A stretch of DNA of 64,000 bases from Chitinivorax tropicus (GCF_014202905.1 NZ_JACHHY010000020.1:33497-97496), one strand, 5' to 3'; shown: positions 47,610 to 57,287, counted from the first letter of the stretch. The notes: generated by a model not told the origin, from the sequence alone. A program made the numbers and translations.

Positions 47610-48731
47610 ATGCGTCGCTGGGATCTATTCTGCACGGTAATCGACAACTTCGGTGATATCGGCGTCTGCTGGCGGCTGGCCCGCCAGTTACAAGCTGAGC
47701 AAGGCATCTCGGTGCGGCTGTGGGTGGATGATCTGGCCGTTTTCCAACGCCTGTGTCCTGCTGTCGCCACCCAATGCGATCAGCAGCAGGTGCAGGGGGT
47801 GGAGATCCGACACTGGCGGGCGGATTTCCCCCGCCTATCCACTATCGACATGCCAGATGTAGTGATCGAGGCATTCGCCTGCGATCTGCCACAAACCTAT
47901 GTCAATGCGATGGCCGCGTGCCGGACACCGCCGGTATGGCTCAATCTGGAATACCTCAGTGCGGAGGACTGGGTCAGCGATTGTCATGGCATGGCCTCGC
48001 GGCACCCACGGCTACCGCTGACAAAGTACTTTTTCTTCCCCGGCTTCGTCGCCAACAGTGGGGGGCTGTTGTTCGAACCGTCAGTGGCGGCGAAACGAGC
48101 CGGATGGGACGGTGATCGTCATCTGCACAGCCTGGGCGTGCCTGCCAAGCCGATTGGCACCTTGCGCATATCACTGTTCTGCTACCCGAACCCGGCCCTG
48201 CCAGCTTTACTGGCGCACTGGGCCCAAAGTACACAGCCGATACAATTGCTGGTGCCGGCGGGAAGGGCATCCGAACAGCTTGCCAACTGGTCTGGGCGAA
48301 GCTGTGAGCCCGGAGCGAACTGGCAGCATGATGCATTGTCGGTCTCCATCCTGCCATTCACGGATCAAACCGCCTACGATCAGCTGCTGTGGTCTGCCGA
48401 TGTCAACTTCGTCCGAGGTGAAGACTCATTCGTCCGAGCCCAATGGGCGCAGCAGCCTTTCGTCTGGCACATCTACCCACAATCGGACGATGTCCACCAC
48501 GTCAAGCTGGATGCCTTTCTGGATCGTTATCTGGAAGCATGCCCCGATGCAGAGGCTGTCAGTCAATGCTGGCATGCCTGGAATGGCCGAGGTGATATGG
48601 TCGAAACCTGGGTCGCCTTTGCTGCGGCATTACCCGCCTTGCGGTCACATGGGCCAGCATGGGCGGCACGGCTGCAAGCCCTGGGTGATTTGGCGGGGAA
48701 TCTGGCGCGATTTGTGGAAAGCAAGTTATAA
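47610..48731 (+). CDS. earP: EF-P arginine rhamnosyltransferase EarP
   Basis: Inverting glycosyltransferase that attaches rhamnose from dTDP-rhamnose to an arginine of EF-P. The 373-residue protein begins MRRWDLFCTVIDNFGDIGVC, whose DNFGDIGV segment is a hallmark of EarP and holds the catalytic Asp. Middle and C-terminal parts (VVIEAFACDLPQTYV and NFVRGEDSFVRAQWA) match the family. The target gene efp follows 88 bases downstream, the standard arrangement of the EarP branch. The dTDP-rhamnose genes are not in the window. Confidence 0.95.
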   Translation: MRRWDLFCTVIDNFGDIGVCWRLARQLQAEQGISVRLWVDDLAVFQRLCPAVATQCDQQQVQGVEIRHWRADFPRLSTIDMPDVVIEAFACDLPQTYVNAMAACRTPPVWLNLEYLSAEDWVSDCHGMASRHPRLPLTKYFFFPGFVANSGGLLFEPSVAAKRAGWDGDRHLHSLGVPAKPIGTLRISLFCYPNPALPALLAHWAQSTQPIQLLVPAGRASEQLANWSGRSCEPGANWQHDALSVSILPFTDQTAYDQLLWSADVNFVRGEDSFVRAQWAQQPFVWHIYPQSDDVHHVKLDAFLDRYLEACPDAEAVSQCWHAWNGRGDMVETWVAFAAALPALRSHGPAWAARLQALGDLAGNLARFVESKL

Positions 48732-48738
48732 TCTTCTG
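48727..48738 (+). promoter_or_regulatory. Probable -10 element of the efp promoter
   Basis: A perfect TATAAT at 48727-48732 spans the earP stop codon, about 90 bases before efp. The surrounding 12-mer AAGTTATAATCT also occurs before thyA. No good -35 box is seen, so this is tentative; efp probably has its own promoter in addition to read-through. Confidence 0.4.
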
Positions 48739-48819
48739 TTTTTCAAAGTTTTCTTTCGTTGCTGCACAGGGCGGCAACCGGCAAACCTCTGATTTGATTA
48801 GGCAAGATTAGGACGCAAC

Positions 48820-49383
48820 ATGAAAACAGCTCAGGAACTCCGCTCCGGTAACGTCGTGATGATCGGCAACGACCCAATGGTCGTGCAAAAGGCGGAATAC
48901 AACAAATCCGGTCGTAACGCGGCTGTGGTGAAGATGAAGTTGAAGAACCTGTTGACCGGTAGCGCAAGCGAGTCGGTTTACAAGGCGGACGAAAAATTCG
49001 AAGTCGTTGTGTTGGATAAGAGAGAGTGCACCTACTCTTACTTCGCTGACCCAATGTATGTATTCATGGATACAGAATTCAACCAGTACGAAGTAGAAGC
49101 TGAAAACATGTCTGACGTGATGAACTATCTGTGCGATGGCATGGAAGACATCTGTGATGTGACCTTCTACAATGGCAAGGCCATCTCGGTTGAGCTGCCC
49201 ACCACCATCGTCCGCGAAGTGGAATACACTGAGCCAGCAGTACGTGGCGACACATCCGGTAAGGTACTGAAGCCTGCTCGTCTGAAGGGCACAAATTACG
49301 AGATCCAGGTTGCCGCATTCGTTGAAATCGGTGACAGGATCGAGATCGACACCCGCACCAACGAATTCAAGAAGCGTGCGTAA
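48820..49383 (+). CDS. efp: Translation elongation factor P (arginine-32 type)
   Basis: Three-domain translation factor that rescues ribosomes stalled at polyproline sequences. The 187-residue protein has at the tip of domain I the loop KSGRNAAVV with R32, the residue rhamnosylated by EarP, in place of the lysine used by EpmA/B-modified EF-Ps. Domains II and III (ending [17 protein letters not shown]) are normal. It follows earP. Start is the ATG after AGGACGCAAC, a moderately good site. A terminator follows. Confidence 0.97.
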   Translation: MKTAQELRSGNVVMIGNDPMVVQKAEYNKSGRNAAVVKMKLKNLLTGSASESVYKADEKFEVVVLDKRECTYSYFADPMYVFMDTEFNQYEVEAENMSDVMNYLCDGMEDICDVTFYNGKAISVELPTTIVREVEYTEPAVRGDTSGKVLKPARLKGTNYEIQVAAFVEIGDRIEIDTRTNEFKKRA

Positions 49384-49401
49384 TCACCGCTTCGAATGAA
49401 G

Positions 49402-49430
49402 AAAAAAGCGACCGACAGGTCGCTTTTTTT
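49402..49430 (+). terminator. efp rho-independent terminator
   Basis: Perfect 12-base stem AAAAAAGCGACC/GGTCGCTTTTTT with loop GACA, and an extra T at the end. It starts 19 bases after the efp stop. Confidence 0.9.
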
Positions 49431-49577
49431 ATTGCTGAACCATCATGTGGAGTGCTGAGGCGTAGTGTCAGCCGATGAATGCCTGTGTGTGACAATGGAT
49501 TCTGTATGGGCTGGTATGTCGGTTCTGGCTGGCTGATAACGGCGCGGCACTGCCGAGCATGCTTCTGATCAGGGCGT

Positions 49578-49609
49578 TGAAAAGCCCCGGTCCAGGCCGG
49601 GGCTTTTCA
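49578..49609 (-). terminator. rne terminator
   Basis: Perfect 13-base inverted repeat TGAAAAGCCCCGG/CCGGGGCTTTTCA with a six-base loop, 17 bases downstream of the rne stop on the minus strand. The T run is only four bases. It may also act on plus-strand transcripts from efp. Confidence 0.8.
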
Positions 49610-49626
49610 TTGCCGAACAACAAGTA

Positions 49627-52578
49627 TCAGGCGTCCTTCTTGGTCTCGATCTGAACCAGTGGCTCAGCAGGCGATTCCGCAGCAACATGATGGCGGGTGG
49701 CGCGATCAGCCCTGTGTTCCGCATGCTCATCAGCGGCGATGGCCGGCTGACGGGTTTCTGCACGGGTTTCGATCTGAACCAATTCCACCACATCCGAGGC
49801 AGCTGGTTTGGCTGGCCTACGACGGCGCGGTGCCGGTGTGGGCGCGGTAGCTGCCTCTTCTGCTGCAGCTGGTGCGCGACTGGTTGCAATCTGCACTAGG
49901 CCAACTGCCTCCGGCGGGGCAATGTCGAGCGCAGGGTGCAGCGCCTTTGGTTTTGCCTCCGGAGCTGGCATGGTCGGCTCAACCGGCTTGGTAGGCTCTG
50001 CCACCAATGGCTTGGCCTCAACGACCGGGGCTGCCGCTACGACTGCATCGACAGTGGGTGCTTCCGCTGGCTCGGCAGGGCTGCTGGCGGGTGCCGCCGA
50101 GGCGACCGGTGCCGGTGCTGCTGGCGGTGGTGCTACCGGCAACGGCTGTTGCACGACTTCCGCTGCTGCCTGTTTCGCAGGGGATTGTGCTGGCGCCGTG
50201 TTGGTCGACTCTACTTTGGCTGGTTGCTCGACCACCGCTGCGGACACTTTTGGTTCCACGGCTGGCGCAGCTTCCGCCTGGGTGGTGGGTTGTGCCTCGA
50301 CGGTGTCACTGTTCGCGCCTTCTTCGGTGCGTGCCACTTCGTTCCGTCCTTCGTCCCGGCGATCCCGGCGATTACGGCGGCGGCGGCTGTTGCGGCCTTC
50401 CGGCGCGTCATCTGCTGGTGCTGCCTCGTTGGGGATCTCGCCTTCAAGCGCTGGCAATGCGGCCTCAACGGCAACGGGCTTAGGCTGGCGTGGTGGCTTG
50501 GGTTGCTGCTGGCGATTGCCTTGCTGTTGAGGTTTATCCGCGCGTTCCGTTGTCTGGGCTTCCTTGCGTTCGGTGCGATCCTGGCGCTCGTTCTGCTCGC
50601 GTGGTTGCCTTGGCTGGCGAGGTGCCATGTCCTCTTCGATCCGGGGCTTGTTGCTGGTGCGCGGCTGACGGTCGGCATCCTGCCGTTCCTGCCGCTCTCC
50701 GCGATCACGCCGTTCGTTGCGATCACCACGTTCTTGCCGTTCGCTACGCTCTTGTGGCTGACGTTCGCCGCGCTCCTGGCGCTCGCCGCGCTGCTCGTTT
50801 CGGTCACCACGTTCGTTGCGACGCTCACGGCGTTGCTGAGGTTGCGGTTTGGTCGCAGGCTTGGTTTCGACGATCGGCTCGACTGGCTCTCCACGGAACC
50901 ATTTCAAGATGCGGCCAATCAAGCCAGGCTTGCTTTCCACCTTAGGCTGATCGTTGTTGATCGGGGCCGGCTGCGAGGGCGTGATGCCTTTGACAGCTGC
51001 TTCCTGGCGCTGCGGTTTGGCTTTTTCCTGCGCGTGCTTGTAGCTCTCGTCCTCAGATGGCATTTCCATCATCTTGTACGAAGGCTGCATGTCCTCGACG
51101 TGGTTCAGGTCGTCATGGCGCAGGCGGTTGATGGTGTAGTTGGGCGTTTCCATGTGGATGTTGGGGATCAACACCACATTCACTTTCAAACGCGCTTCAA
51201 TGGCATAGATTTCGGCACGCTTCTCATTGAGCAGGAAGGTGGCAACATCCACAGGCACTTGGGCGTGGATGGCTGCACTGTTCTCCTTCATTGCCTCTTC
51301 CTGAATGATACGCAGGATGTGCAGGGCCGATGATTCGATGCCGCGAATGAAGCCTGTCCCATGGCAGCGGGGGCAAGGGATGTGGCTGGTTTCGCCCAGG
51401 CTTGGCTGCAGCCGCTGGCGTGATAGTTCCAGTAGCCCAAAGCGAGAGATCTTGCCGATTTGAACCCGCGCACGGTCATGGCGCAATGCATCTTTCAGGC
51501 GGGTCTCGACTTCGCGTTGGTTCTTGCTGTTCTCCATATCGATGAAATCGATGACGATCAAGCCGCCCAGGTCGCGAAGGCGCAACTGGCGAGCGATTTC
51601 ATCGGCTGCTTCCATATTGGTGCGCAGCGCGGTTTCCTCGATGTCAGAGCCTTTGGTTGCACGGGCAGAGTTGACATCGATCGACACCAGTGCTTCGGTA
51701 TGGTCGATGACAATCGCGCCACCAGAGGGCAGCGGAACTTCACGCGAATAGGCGGTTTCGATCTGGTGTTCGATCTGGAAACGTGAGAACAGCGGCACGT
51801 CATCACGATACAGCTTGACGCGATTGACGTTGCCGGGCATCACATGGCTCATGAACTGGCGAGCCTGTTCATAGATGTATTCGGTATCGATCAGGATTTC
51901 GCCAATGTCAGGCTGGTAATAATCGCGGATTGCCCGGATCACCAGACTGCCTTCCTGGTAGATCAGGAAGGGGCCAGTCTGCGACTTGGCGGCCATTTCG
52001 ATGGCAGTCCAGAGTTGCAACAGGTAGTTCAGATCCCACTGCAGCTCTTCCAGATTGCGGCCAATACCTGCAGTACGGGCAATGATGGACATACCGCCTG
52101 GTACTTCCAGCTGCCCCATCAACTCGCGCAACTCGTTGCGTTCCTCGCCTTCGATTCGGCGTGAAACACCGCCCCCACGCGGGTTGTTGGGCATCAGCAC
52201 CAGATAACGGCCTGCCAGCGAGACAAAAGTTGTCAGCGCAGCGCCCTTGTTGCCACGTTCGTCCTTTTCGACCTGGACGATGACCTCCATGCCCTCACGC
52301 ATGACATCTTGGATGCGCGCACGGCCACCTTCGTAATCCCCCTGGAAGTAGGAGCGGGCGATCTCCTTGAAGGGCAGAAAACCATGGCGTTCGGTGCCAT
52401 AGTCAACAAAGGCTGCTTCGAGGCTGGGCTCGATGCGTGTGATGACGCCCTTGTAGATATTGCTCTTGCGTTGTTCCTTGCCGACCGTCTCGATGTCGAA
52501 GTCGATCAGTTTTTGCCCATCGACGATAGCAACCCGCAGCTCTTCGGCCTGGGTTGCATTGAATAGCATACGCTTCAT
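49627..52578 (-). CDS. rne: Ribonuclease E
   Basis: Essential endoribonuclease that starts mRNA decay and scaffolds the degradosome. The 983-residue start is [18 protein letters not shown], an exact family N-terminus; the longer frame is not supported. The catalytic half (about 1-530) shows the S1 domain ([19 protein letters not shown]), the DNase I-like site with [12 protein letters not shown], and the Zn-link CPRCHGTG. The C-terminal half is disordered: Arg/Glu/Gln-rich, then Pro/Ala-rich, and it ends in three LVQI(A/E)T repeats. The upstream leader is unusually long. Confidence 0.96.
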   Translation of the reverse strand: MKRMLFNATQAEELRVAIVDGQKLIDFDIETVGKEQRKSNIYKGVITRIEPSLEAAFVDYGTERHGFLPFKEIARSYFQGDYEGGRARIQDVMREGMEVIVQVEKDERGNKGAALTTFVSLAGRYLVLMPNNPRGGGVSRRIEGEERNELRELMGQLEVPGGMSIIARTAGIGRNLEELQWDLNYLLQLWTAIEMAAKSQTGPFLIYQEGSLVIRAIRDYYQPDIGEILIDTEYIYEQARQFMSHVMPGNVNRVKLYRDDVPLFSRFQIEHQIETAYSREVPLPSGGAIVIDHTEALVSIDVNSARATKGSDIEETALRTNMEAADEIARQLRLRDLGGLIVIDFIDMENSKNQREVETRLKDALRHDRARVQIGKISRFGLLELSRQRLQPSLGETSHIPCPRCHGTGFIRGIESSALHILRIIQEEAMKENSAAIHAQVPVDVATFLLNEKRAEIYAIEARLKVNVVLIPNIHMETPNYTINRLRHDDLNHVEDMQPSYKMMEMPSEDESYKHAQEKAKPQRQEAAVKGITPSQPAPINNDQPKVESKPGLIGRILKWFRGEPVEPIVETKPATKPQPQQRRERRNERGDRNEQRGERQERGERQPQERSERQERGDRNERRDRGERQERQDADRQPRTSNKPRIEEDMAPRQPRQPREQNERQDRTERKEAQTTERADKPQQQGNRQQQPKPPRQPKPVAVEAALPALEGEIPNEAAPADDAPEGRNSRRRRNRRDRRDEGRNEVARTEEGANSDTVEAQPTTQAEAAPAVEPKVSAAVVEQPAKVESTNTAPAQSPAKQAAAEVVQQPLPVAPPPAAPAPVASAAPASSPAEPAEAPTVDAVVAAAPVVEAKPLVAEPTKPVEPTMPAPEAKPKALHPALDIAPPEAVGLVQIATSRAPAAAEEAATAPTPAPRRRRPAKPAASDVVELVQIETRAETRQPAIAADEHAEHRADRATRHHVAAESPAEPLVQIETKKDA

Positions 52579-53340
52579 GGTCTTTTTTCTAGTATCCATG
52601 CGCGCGGTCAGGCTGTGTGGTGATCGATCCGGCCACTTGCCAACATCGGCAAGCCCGATCAGTACCCGGCATGGTGCGTGCAAAACTGCAGTGCCACAAG
52701 ACGACGGGCGACAAGGTTGTGGCCTGGAGCATTCAAACAGGCCAAGCAGGGATGCGGTGCATCACGCACGGCATAACACGACAGACAGATTCCGATCGCC
52801 AGCATCGATGTCTTTTGCGTTTGCAACTGAACCTACACGCAATGTAGCCATCATAGTGTGGATATAAAGAACGAGCACAAAGGCAGGGTGACGGCTGGCT
52901 TCACCAAATGAATCATGAGATCGGTGGAATTGTTTCTGGCGTGTGTGGTTATTCCCGCTATCTTGTAAAAATCAATCATCCATCAGCGCTGCCATGGTGG
53001 GCAACGCCGGAAAATCCACAGTGCTTTCGGCGCGCAAATCAATTACTATCACTACTTTTTTGGGTGAGTGACTTAACCGTCTTCACAATTACCGCACGGC
53101 AATACCGGTTGCCGGCTTGGCGTCTAGATACCGCCCCGCGATGCGTCGCGGAGAGCAGCGCAGGGGAACAATCAACCCTGATACTGCCGGCTGGCACTGT
53201 CTGCAAACGCCGGGCGCCGGAAAACCGCACAGTAAACTGCAGTTGGTACCGGGTGGCTCATGGCCGGAAGACCGACCGACTGCATTTAGCGCGTGTGGCG
53301 CCGCTGCCAATCTGTTGACAGCCTAAGCAGTATAAGCAAT
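52579..53340. promoter_or_regulatory. Long divergent leader region between rne and rluC
   Basis: About 760 bases without a credible gene. In other bacteria rne has a long 5' leader by which RNase E regulates its own mRNA, and this interval would hold such a leader on the minus strand and the rluC promoter on the plus strand. Several self-complementary GC-rich patches are seen (for instance GCGATGCGTCGC near 53139 and CCGGTTGCCGGC near 53105). No known RNA motif was recognised. Confidence 0.45.
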
Positions 53341-54294
53341 ATGTCAGACATTCGCAAAGATTCCGTCACCATGGTGACCGTAGCCGAAGATGGCGATGGC
53401 CAACGGCTGGATAACTATTTGATGCGCCTTTTGAAAGGCGTACCGAAGAGTCATATTTACCGCATCATCCGTAGTGGCGAGGTGCGGGTCAATAAAGGAC
53501 GAGCCCAGCAGACCGATCGACTGCGTCAGGGCGATGTCCTGCGCATTCCGCCGATCAGGCTGTCGCAGCCAGCGGGTGGGGGTGCACAGCCCACTTCTGT
53601 ACCCAAAGTCGAGTTTGATATCCTGTTCGAAGATGACGCGATGTTGGTCATCAATAAGCCAGCGGGAATGGCCGTGCATGGCGGAAGTGGTATTAGTCGA
53701 GGCGTGATCGAGCAGCTGCGGCTACAGCACCCTGAATACAAATTTCTGGAGCTGGTCCATCGGCTGGATCGGGAAACCTCTGGCGTCTTGCTGCTTGCCA
53801 AGAAGCGTTCGGCGTTGGTGGCTTTGCATGAGGCGATGCGTGACAATGAAACCGATAAGCGCTACCTGACCATGGTGAAAGGACGCTGGGTCAATCAACG
53901 ACAAAGCGTCAAACTACCGCTGTTGAAGTATCTGACGGCGGATGGTGAGCGCCGTGTGTCGGTGAATGCAGATGGCCAGGCTTCGCACACCGTATTCAAT
54001 CGGCTGAAGGGGTGGGATCAGTGCACGCTGCTGGAGGCCGAGCTGAAAACCGGTCGTACCCATCAAATCCGTGTGCATCTGTCCCATCTGGGTTTTCCGA
54101 TCCTGGGGGATGATAAATATGGCGATTTCCCGCTGAACAAACTGCTGGCGAAAGATCAGCTCAAGCGCATGTTCCTGCATGCATATCGACTGACACTCCG
54201 CCACCCACTGAGTGGGGCGCCCATGGTGTTGCAGGCGGATCTGCCCCCCGACTTGCAGGCTTTTGTCGATAATCAGGGCCAGCCCCTGAAATAG
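53341..54294 (+). CDS. rluC: 23S rRNA pseudouridine synthase RluC
   Basis: RluA-family enzyme that modifies positions 955, 2504 and 2580 (E. coli numbers) of 23S rRNA. The 317-residue protein has an N-terminal S4 RNA-binding domain (QRLDNYLMRLLKGVPKSHIY), the catalytic HRLDRETSGVLL with its Asp, and GRTHQIRVHLSHLGFPILGDDKYGD. Start is the ATG beginning MSDIRKDSV. rluC divergent from rne is a very conserved arrangement. The HAD phosphatase gene follows after eight bases. Confidence 0.95.
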   Translation: MSDIRKDSVTMVTVAEDGDGQRLDNYLMRLLKGVPKSHIYRIIRSGEVRVNKGRAQQTDRLRQGDVLRIPPIRLSQPAGGGAQPTSVPKVEFDILFEDDAMLVINKPAGMAVHGGSGISRGVIEQLRLQHPEYKFLELVHRLDRETSGVLLLAKKRSALVALHEAMRDNETDKRYLTMVKGRWVNQRQSVKLPLLKYLTADGERRVSVNADGQASHTVFNRLKGWDQCTLLEAELKTGRTHQIRVHLSHLGFPILGDDKYGDFPLNKLLAKDQLKRMFLHAYRLTLRHPLSGAPMVLQADLPPDLQAFVDNQGQPLK

Positions 54295-54302
54295 GAAACA
54301 GC

Positions 54303-54959
54303 ATGCCCAAGCGTTATGATCTGCTGGTATTTGATTGGGATGGGACGTTGATGGATTCAACGATGGCCATCGTGCGCGCCATCCAGCATGCATTCCGTGA
54401 TGTGGGGCTGGATGCGCCAAGTGATGAACGTGCAAAGCATGTGATTGGCCTGGGATTGGCTGAGGCAATGCGGCATTTGGATGCCAATCTGTCACAAGCC
54501 GATCACGTGGCGGTGGTTGATGCCTATCGTCATCATTACCTTTCGCAGCACGCATACATCGAATTGTTCGGTGGTGTGGCCGACGCGCTGGTACGGTATC
54601 GCGAACAGGGTTTCCTGCTGGCGGTGGCAACAGGCAAGAGCCGGCAGGGGTTGAATCGTGCAATGGAAACGGTGGGGGTCACCCATCTGTTTGATGTGAC
54701 ACGTTGTGCGGATGAGACATTTTCCAAGCCGCATCCTGCCATGCTGGAGCAGATCATGGATGTGACAGGGATGCAACCCTCGCGCACGTTGATGATCGGT
54801 GATACCTCACACGATCTGCTGTTGGCCCGCAACGCGCGGGCAGATGGCTTTGCGGTCAGTTACGGTGCTCATCCGCTGGACGAGTTGGAGGCGCATCAAC
54901 CGGTCGGTATCGCCCACACCTTTGCGGAGCTGGATGCATGGCTGATGCAGAACGCTTGA
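54303..54959 (+). CDS. HAD-IA family phosphatase (phosphoglycolate phosphatase-like)
   Basis: Haloacid-dehalogenase hydrolase of 218 residues. HAD motif I is FDWDGTLMDS, motif II VATGKSRQGL, motif III K in FSKPHPAMLEQIMD, and motif IV IGDTSHDLLLARNA. A helical cap follows motif I. It resembles Gph-type phosphatases, but the physiological substrate is not certain. It overlaps the Rieske gene by 22 bases, showing tight coupling in an rluC-HAD-Rieske-S49 operon that is frequent in betaproteobacteria. Confidence 0.88.
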   Translation: MPKRYDLLVFDWDGTLMDSTMAIVRAIQHAFRDVGLDAPSDERAKHVIGLGLAEAMRHLDANLSQADHVAVVDAYRHHYLSQHAYIELFGGVADALVRYREQGFLLAVATGKSRQGLNRAMETVGVTHLFDVTRCADETFSKPHPAMLEQIMDVTGMQPSRTLMIGDTSHDLLLARNARADGFAVSYGAHPLDELEAHQPVGIAHTFAELDAWLMQNA

Positions 54960-55297
54960 TCTGTGCTGCGAGTGAGTTGCAGGAAGGGGGCACGGGCAAG
55001 CGCTTCCAGGTGGCCTTGCAGGGCCGCCTCCGCAATGCCTTTGCAATCCGCTGGCATGGTCAGGTATATGCTTATGTAAACGAATGCCAGCATGTGCCGA
55101 TCGAGTTGGATTGGAATGAAGGACAGTTTTTCGATTTATCCGGCAGCTATCTTGTTTGCGCAACCCACGGCGCGTACTATGCTCCGGACAGCGGTTACTG
55201 TTTGGGTGGGCCATGTAAAGGTCGGGTGCTGCAGAAACTTTCGGTAATCGAACGTGACGAACAGATTTTTTGGATAGATGAGACGACATATGGCTGA
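54938..55297 (+). CDS. Rieske [2Fe-2S] domain protein
   Basis: A 119-residue ferredoxin-like protein with a Rieske cluster: ligands C and H in ECQHV and C and H in VCATHGAYY. The domain spans most of the protein. A glycine-proline loop (CLGGPCKG) follows. It is not a ring-hydroxylating oxygenase, having no catalytic domain. It is often found between a HAD phosphatase and an S49 peptidase. The electron partner and function are unknown. The gene overlaps its neighbours by 22 and 8 bases. Confidence 0.87.
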   Translation: MADAERLICAASELQEGGTGKRFQVALQGRLRNAFAIRWHGQVYAYVNECQHVPIELDWNEGQFFDLSGSYLVCATHGAYYAPDSGYCLGGPCKGRVLQKLSVIERDEQIFWIDETTYG

Positions 55298-56237
55298 GAG
55301 CGGTAACAACTGGGAACGGGACACGATCGAGAAGCTATTGCTGGCGACGGTGAAAGAGCAACGAAAAGCAAGAGGTTGGAATATTCTGTTCCGCTTCATG
55401 TCATTTGGCATGATGTTCCTGGTTTTCGCGGCGGTGATGGGGTGGTTTTCAAGGAGCAAAGATGCGGAAGGTGGTGGCGGGCCACATACTGCCGTTGTCG
55501 AGATGTTTGGAGAGATCGCGCCAGGTAGCCGTGCCAGTGCGGATGTCGTGACAGAAGGGTTGCGTAACGCGTTCAAGGACAAGAACACCAAAGGCGTGAT
55601 CCTGCGGATCAACAGCCCAGGTGGCAGCCCTGTTCAGGCGGGCCAGATCTATGACGAGATCCGCCGCTTGCGCGCCAAATACCCAACCATTCCTCTGTAT
55701 GCCGTGGTGGATGATATCTGTGCTTCCGGTGGCTACTATGCTGCCTCGGCTGCCGACAAGATCTATGTGGACAAAGCCAGTCTGATCGGTTCGATCGGCG
55801 TGCTGATGAACGGCTTTGGTTTCACTGGCACCATGGAGAAACTGGGTGTGGAGCGCCGTTTGCTGACGGCTGGCAAGAACAAAGGCTTCATGGACCCGTT
55901 CTCGCCGATGAATGAAGAGCAACAGACCTTTGTAAAGGAAATGCTGGCACAGATCCACCAGCAGTTCATTGACACTGTCCGTCAAGGCCGTGGTAAGCGT
56001 CTGAAAGAGGACGAGAATACCTTCTCCGGTTTGATCTGGAATGGTGAGCAAGGTATCAAGATGGGCCTGGCAGACGGCTTCGGGACAACAGATTCTGTCG
56101 CACGCGATGTGATCAAGGCTGAAAATGCGGTTGATTTCACTCCGAAGGAAAATTGGGCTGATCGTTTTGCCAAAAACATTGGCACCAGCGTGGCAAATCA
56201 TCTGCCGTTGTCTCAAACTGAGTTGCAGTTGCGCTGA
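55290..56237 (+). CDS. S49-family signal peptide peptidase SppA-like
   Basis: Membrane-anchored serine protease of 315 residues. It has one N-terminal transmembrane helix (about residues 36-55) and an S49 domain. The catalytic Ser is in DICASGGYYAAS, and the catalytic Lys is expected near the middle/late part (RQGRGKRL). ILRINSPGGSPVQAG and LIGSIGVLMN are family signatures. It is the short, single-domain SppA type, which degrades released signal peptides. Start chosen is the ATG giving MAESGNNWE, overlapping the Rieske stop. Confidence 0.9.
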   Translation: MAESGNNWERDTIEKLLLATVKEQRKARGWNILFRFMSFGMMFLVFAAVMGWFSRSKDAEGGGGPHTAVVEMFGEIAPGSRASADVVTEGLRNAFKDKNTKGVILRINSPGGSPVQAGQIYDEIRRLRAKYPTIPLYAVVDDICASGGYYAASAADKIYVDKASLIGSIGVLMNGFGFTGTMEKLGVERRLLTAGKNKGFMDPFSPMNEEQQTFVKEMLAQIHQQFIDTVRQGRGKRLKEDENTFSGLIWNGEQGIKMGLADGFGTTDSVARDVIKAENAVDFTPKENWADRFAKNIGTSVANHLPLSQTELQLR

Positions 56238-56463
56238 GTTGGCAGGCAGGGATTATGGCTGGATGGGTTGTGTTGGCTGATTGCCAGTACCGCCAAGTTC
56301 GCGTGATTGGCCCCCTTTGATTGATATAAAGCTGGGAGCCAGCCCAGCAGCCCGGTTATAACCTTGGTTGCCTTCCATCAGTTCTGCCTTCAGATGTGCG
56401 CTGTGGTTGCCCTGTGGCGAGGGGGCAACTACATTCACAGCAGATGCTGATAAGGGTCAATTT

Positions 56464-57273
56464 ATGGCGCGCCGTAAGAAGCACGAAGAGCACGAGAATC
56501 ATGAACGGTGGTTGGTTTCCTATGCGGACTTCATTACCCTGCTGTTTGCGTTTTTCGTGGTGATGTATGCGATATCGCAGATCAATGAAGGCAAATATCG
56601 AGTTCTGTCCGATTCATTGATCCAGGCTTTCCGCAATCAGCCAGCCAGCGCCTTGCAGACGCAGACTGGGTCCATCACCGGCTCGGCAGGTGCAGTTGTT
56701 CAGAAGGGTGCCATCCTCACCGGCTCGCCGCCTAAGGTGCAAAGCGCGCAGCGCAAGGCGCAAGAGCTGAAGATGCGCAATATTGCAACCGATGTGCAAA
56801 AAGTGCTGGCGCCCTTGATCAAAGAGGGGCGCGTGCGGGTCACCGAAACGCCCCGTGGTATTGCTGTCGAAATCAATGCCAGTGTATTGTTCGCGTCTGG
56901 CCAGGCAGACCTGCAGCCCGCATCGGTAGAGGCCTTGACTGAGGTTGGCAATCTGCTTGGGGCAGCGGACAACTTGATCCTGGTTGAAGGGCATACCGAT
57001 CCGCTACCGATCAACTCGCTGCAGTTTCCTTCGAATTGGGAGCTGTCTGGTGCCCGTGCCGGTAGCGTGGTGCGTTTATTCATCGAGTCCGGGGTTGCCC
57101 CCAAACGGATGACCGTCATCGGACGGGCAGATACTCGCCCTGTTGAGGACAATGGCACCGAGGCGGGCCGCGCACGGAACCGTCGTGTCACCATCAATAT
57201 CCTGGCAGAAAACCGTGAACAGATCACCGAGCTGCCGGAATTCAAACTGACGCCAAACGAGGCTGCTCAGTAA
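56464..57273 (+). CDS. motD: Flagellar motor protein MotD
   Basis: Stator protein of the MotB family, 269 residues, anchored to peptidoglycan. The N-terminus is positively charged and contains the transmembrane helix SYADFITLLFAFFVVMYAI with the essential proton-binding Asp, D22. A long periplasmic linker with Ala/Thr/Gly follows. The OmpA-like domain has VEGHTDPLPI and GRADTRPVEDNGTEAGRARNRR. MotD rather than MotB is suggested by its KKHEEHENHERW start. No motC partner or other flagellar gene is adjacent. Confidence 0.87.
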   Translation: MARRKKHEEHENHERWLVSYADFITLLFAFFVVMYAISQINEGKYRVLSDSLIQAFRNQPASALQTQTGSITGSAGAVVQKGAILTGSPPKVQSAQRKAQELKMRNIATDVQKVLAPLIKEGRVRVTETPRGIAVEINASVLFASGQADLQPASVEALTEVGNLLGAADNLILVEGHTDPLPINSLQFPSNWELSGARAGSVVRLFIESGVAPKRMTVIGRADTRPVEDNGTEAGRARNRRVTINILAENREQITELPEFKLTPNEAAQ

Positions 57274-57275
57274 GT

Positions 57276-57287
57276 TATAATCTCACT
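57276..57287 (+). promoter_or_regulatory. Probable -10 element of the thyA promoter
   Basis: A perfect TATAAT at 57276-57281 right after the motD stop, within the 12-mer AAGTTATAATCT that is also found before efp. The transcript would start about 20 bases before the GTG start of thyA. The -35 box is weak. Confidence 0.4.

Noticed and set aside
49936..51333. 465-codon plus-strand ORF
   Set aside because: It lies antisense to the rne C-terminal half, whose Arg/Pro/Ala-rich codons keep the opposite strand open. Composition is non-protein-like and there is no ribosome binding site.
52579..53340. Idea that the rne-rluC gap encodes RNase P RNA or another large structured RNA
   Set aside because: None of the conserved RNase P core sequences were found; only generic GC-rich hairpins are visible.
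55449..56216. 255-codon minus-strand ORF opposite the S49 peptidase
   Set aside because: The plus strand encodes a complete S49 protease with motifs; the antisense product is unlike any protein.
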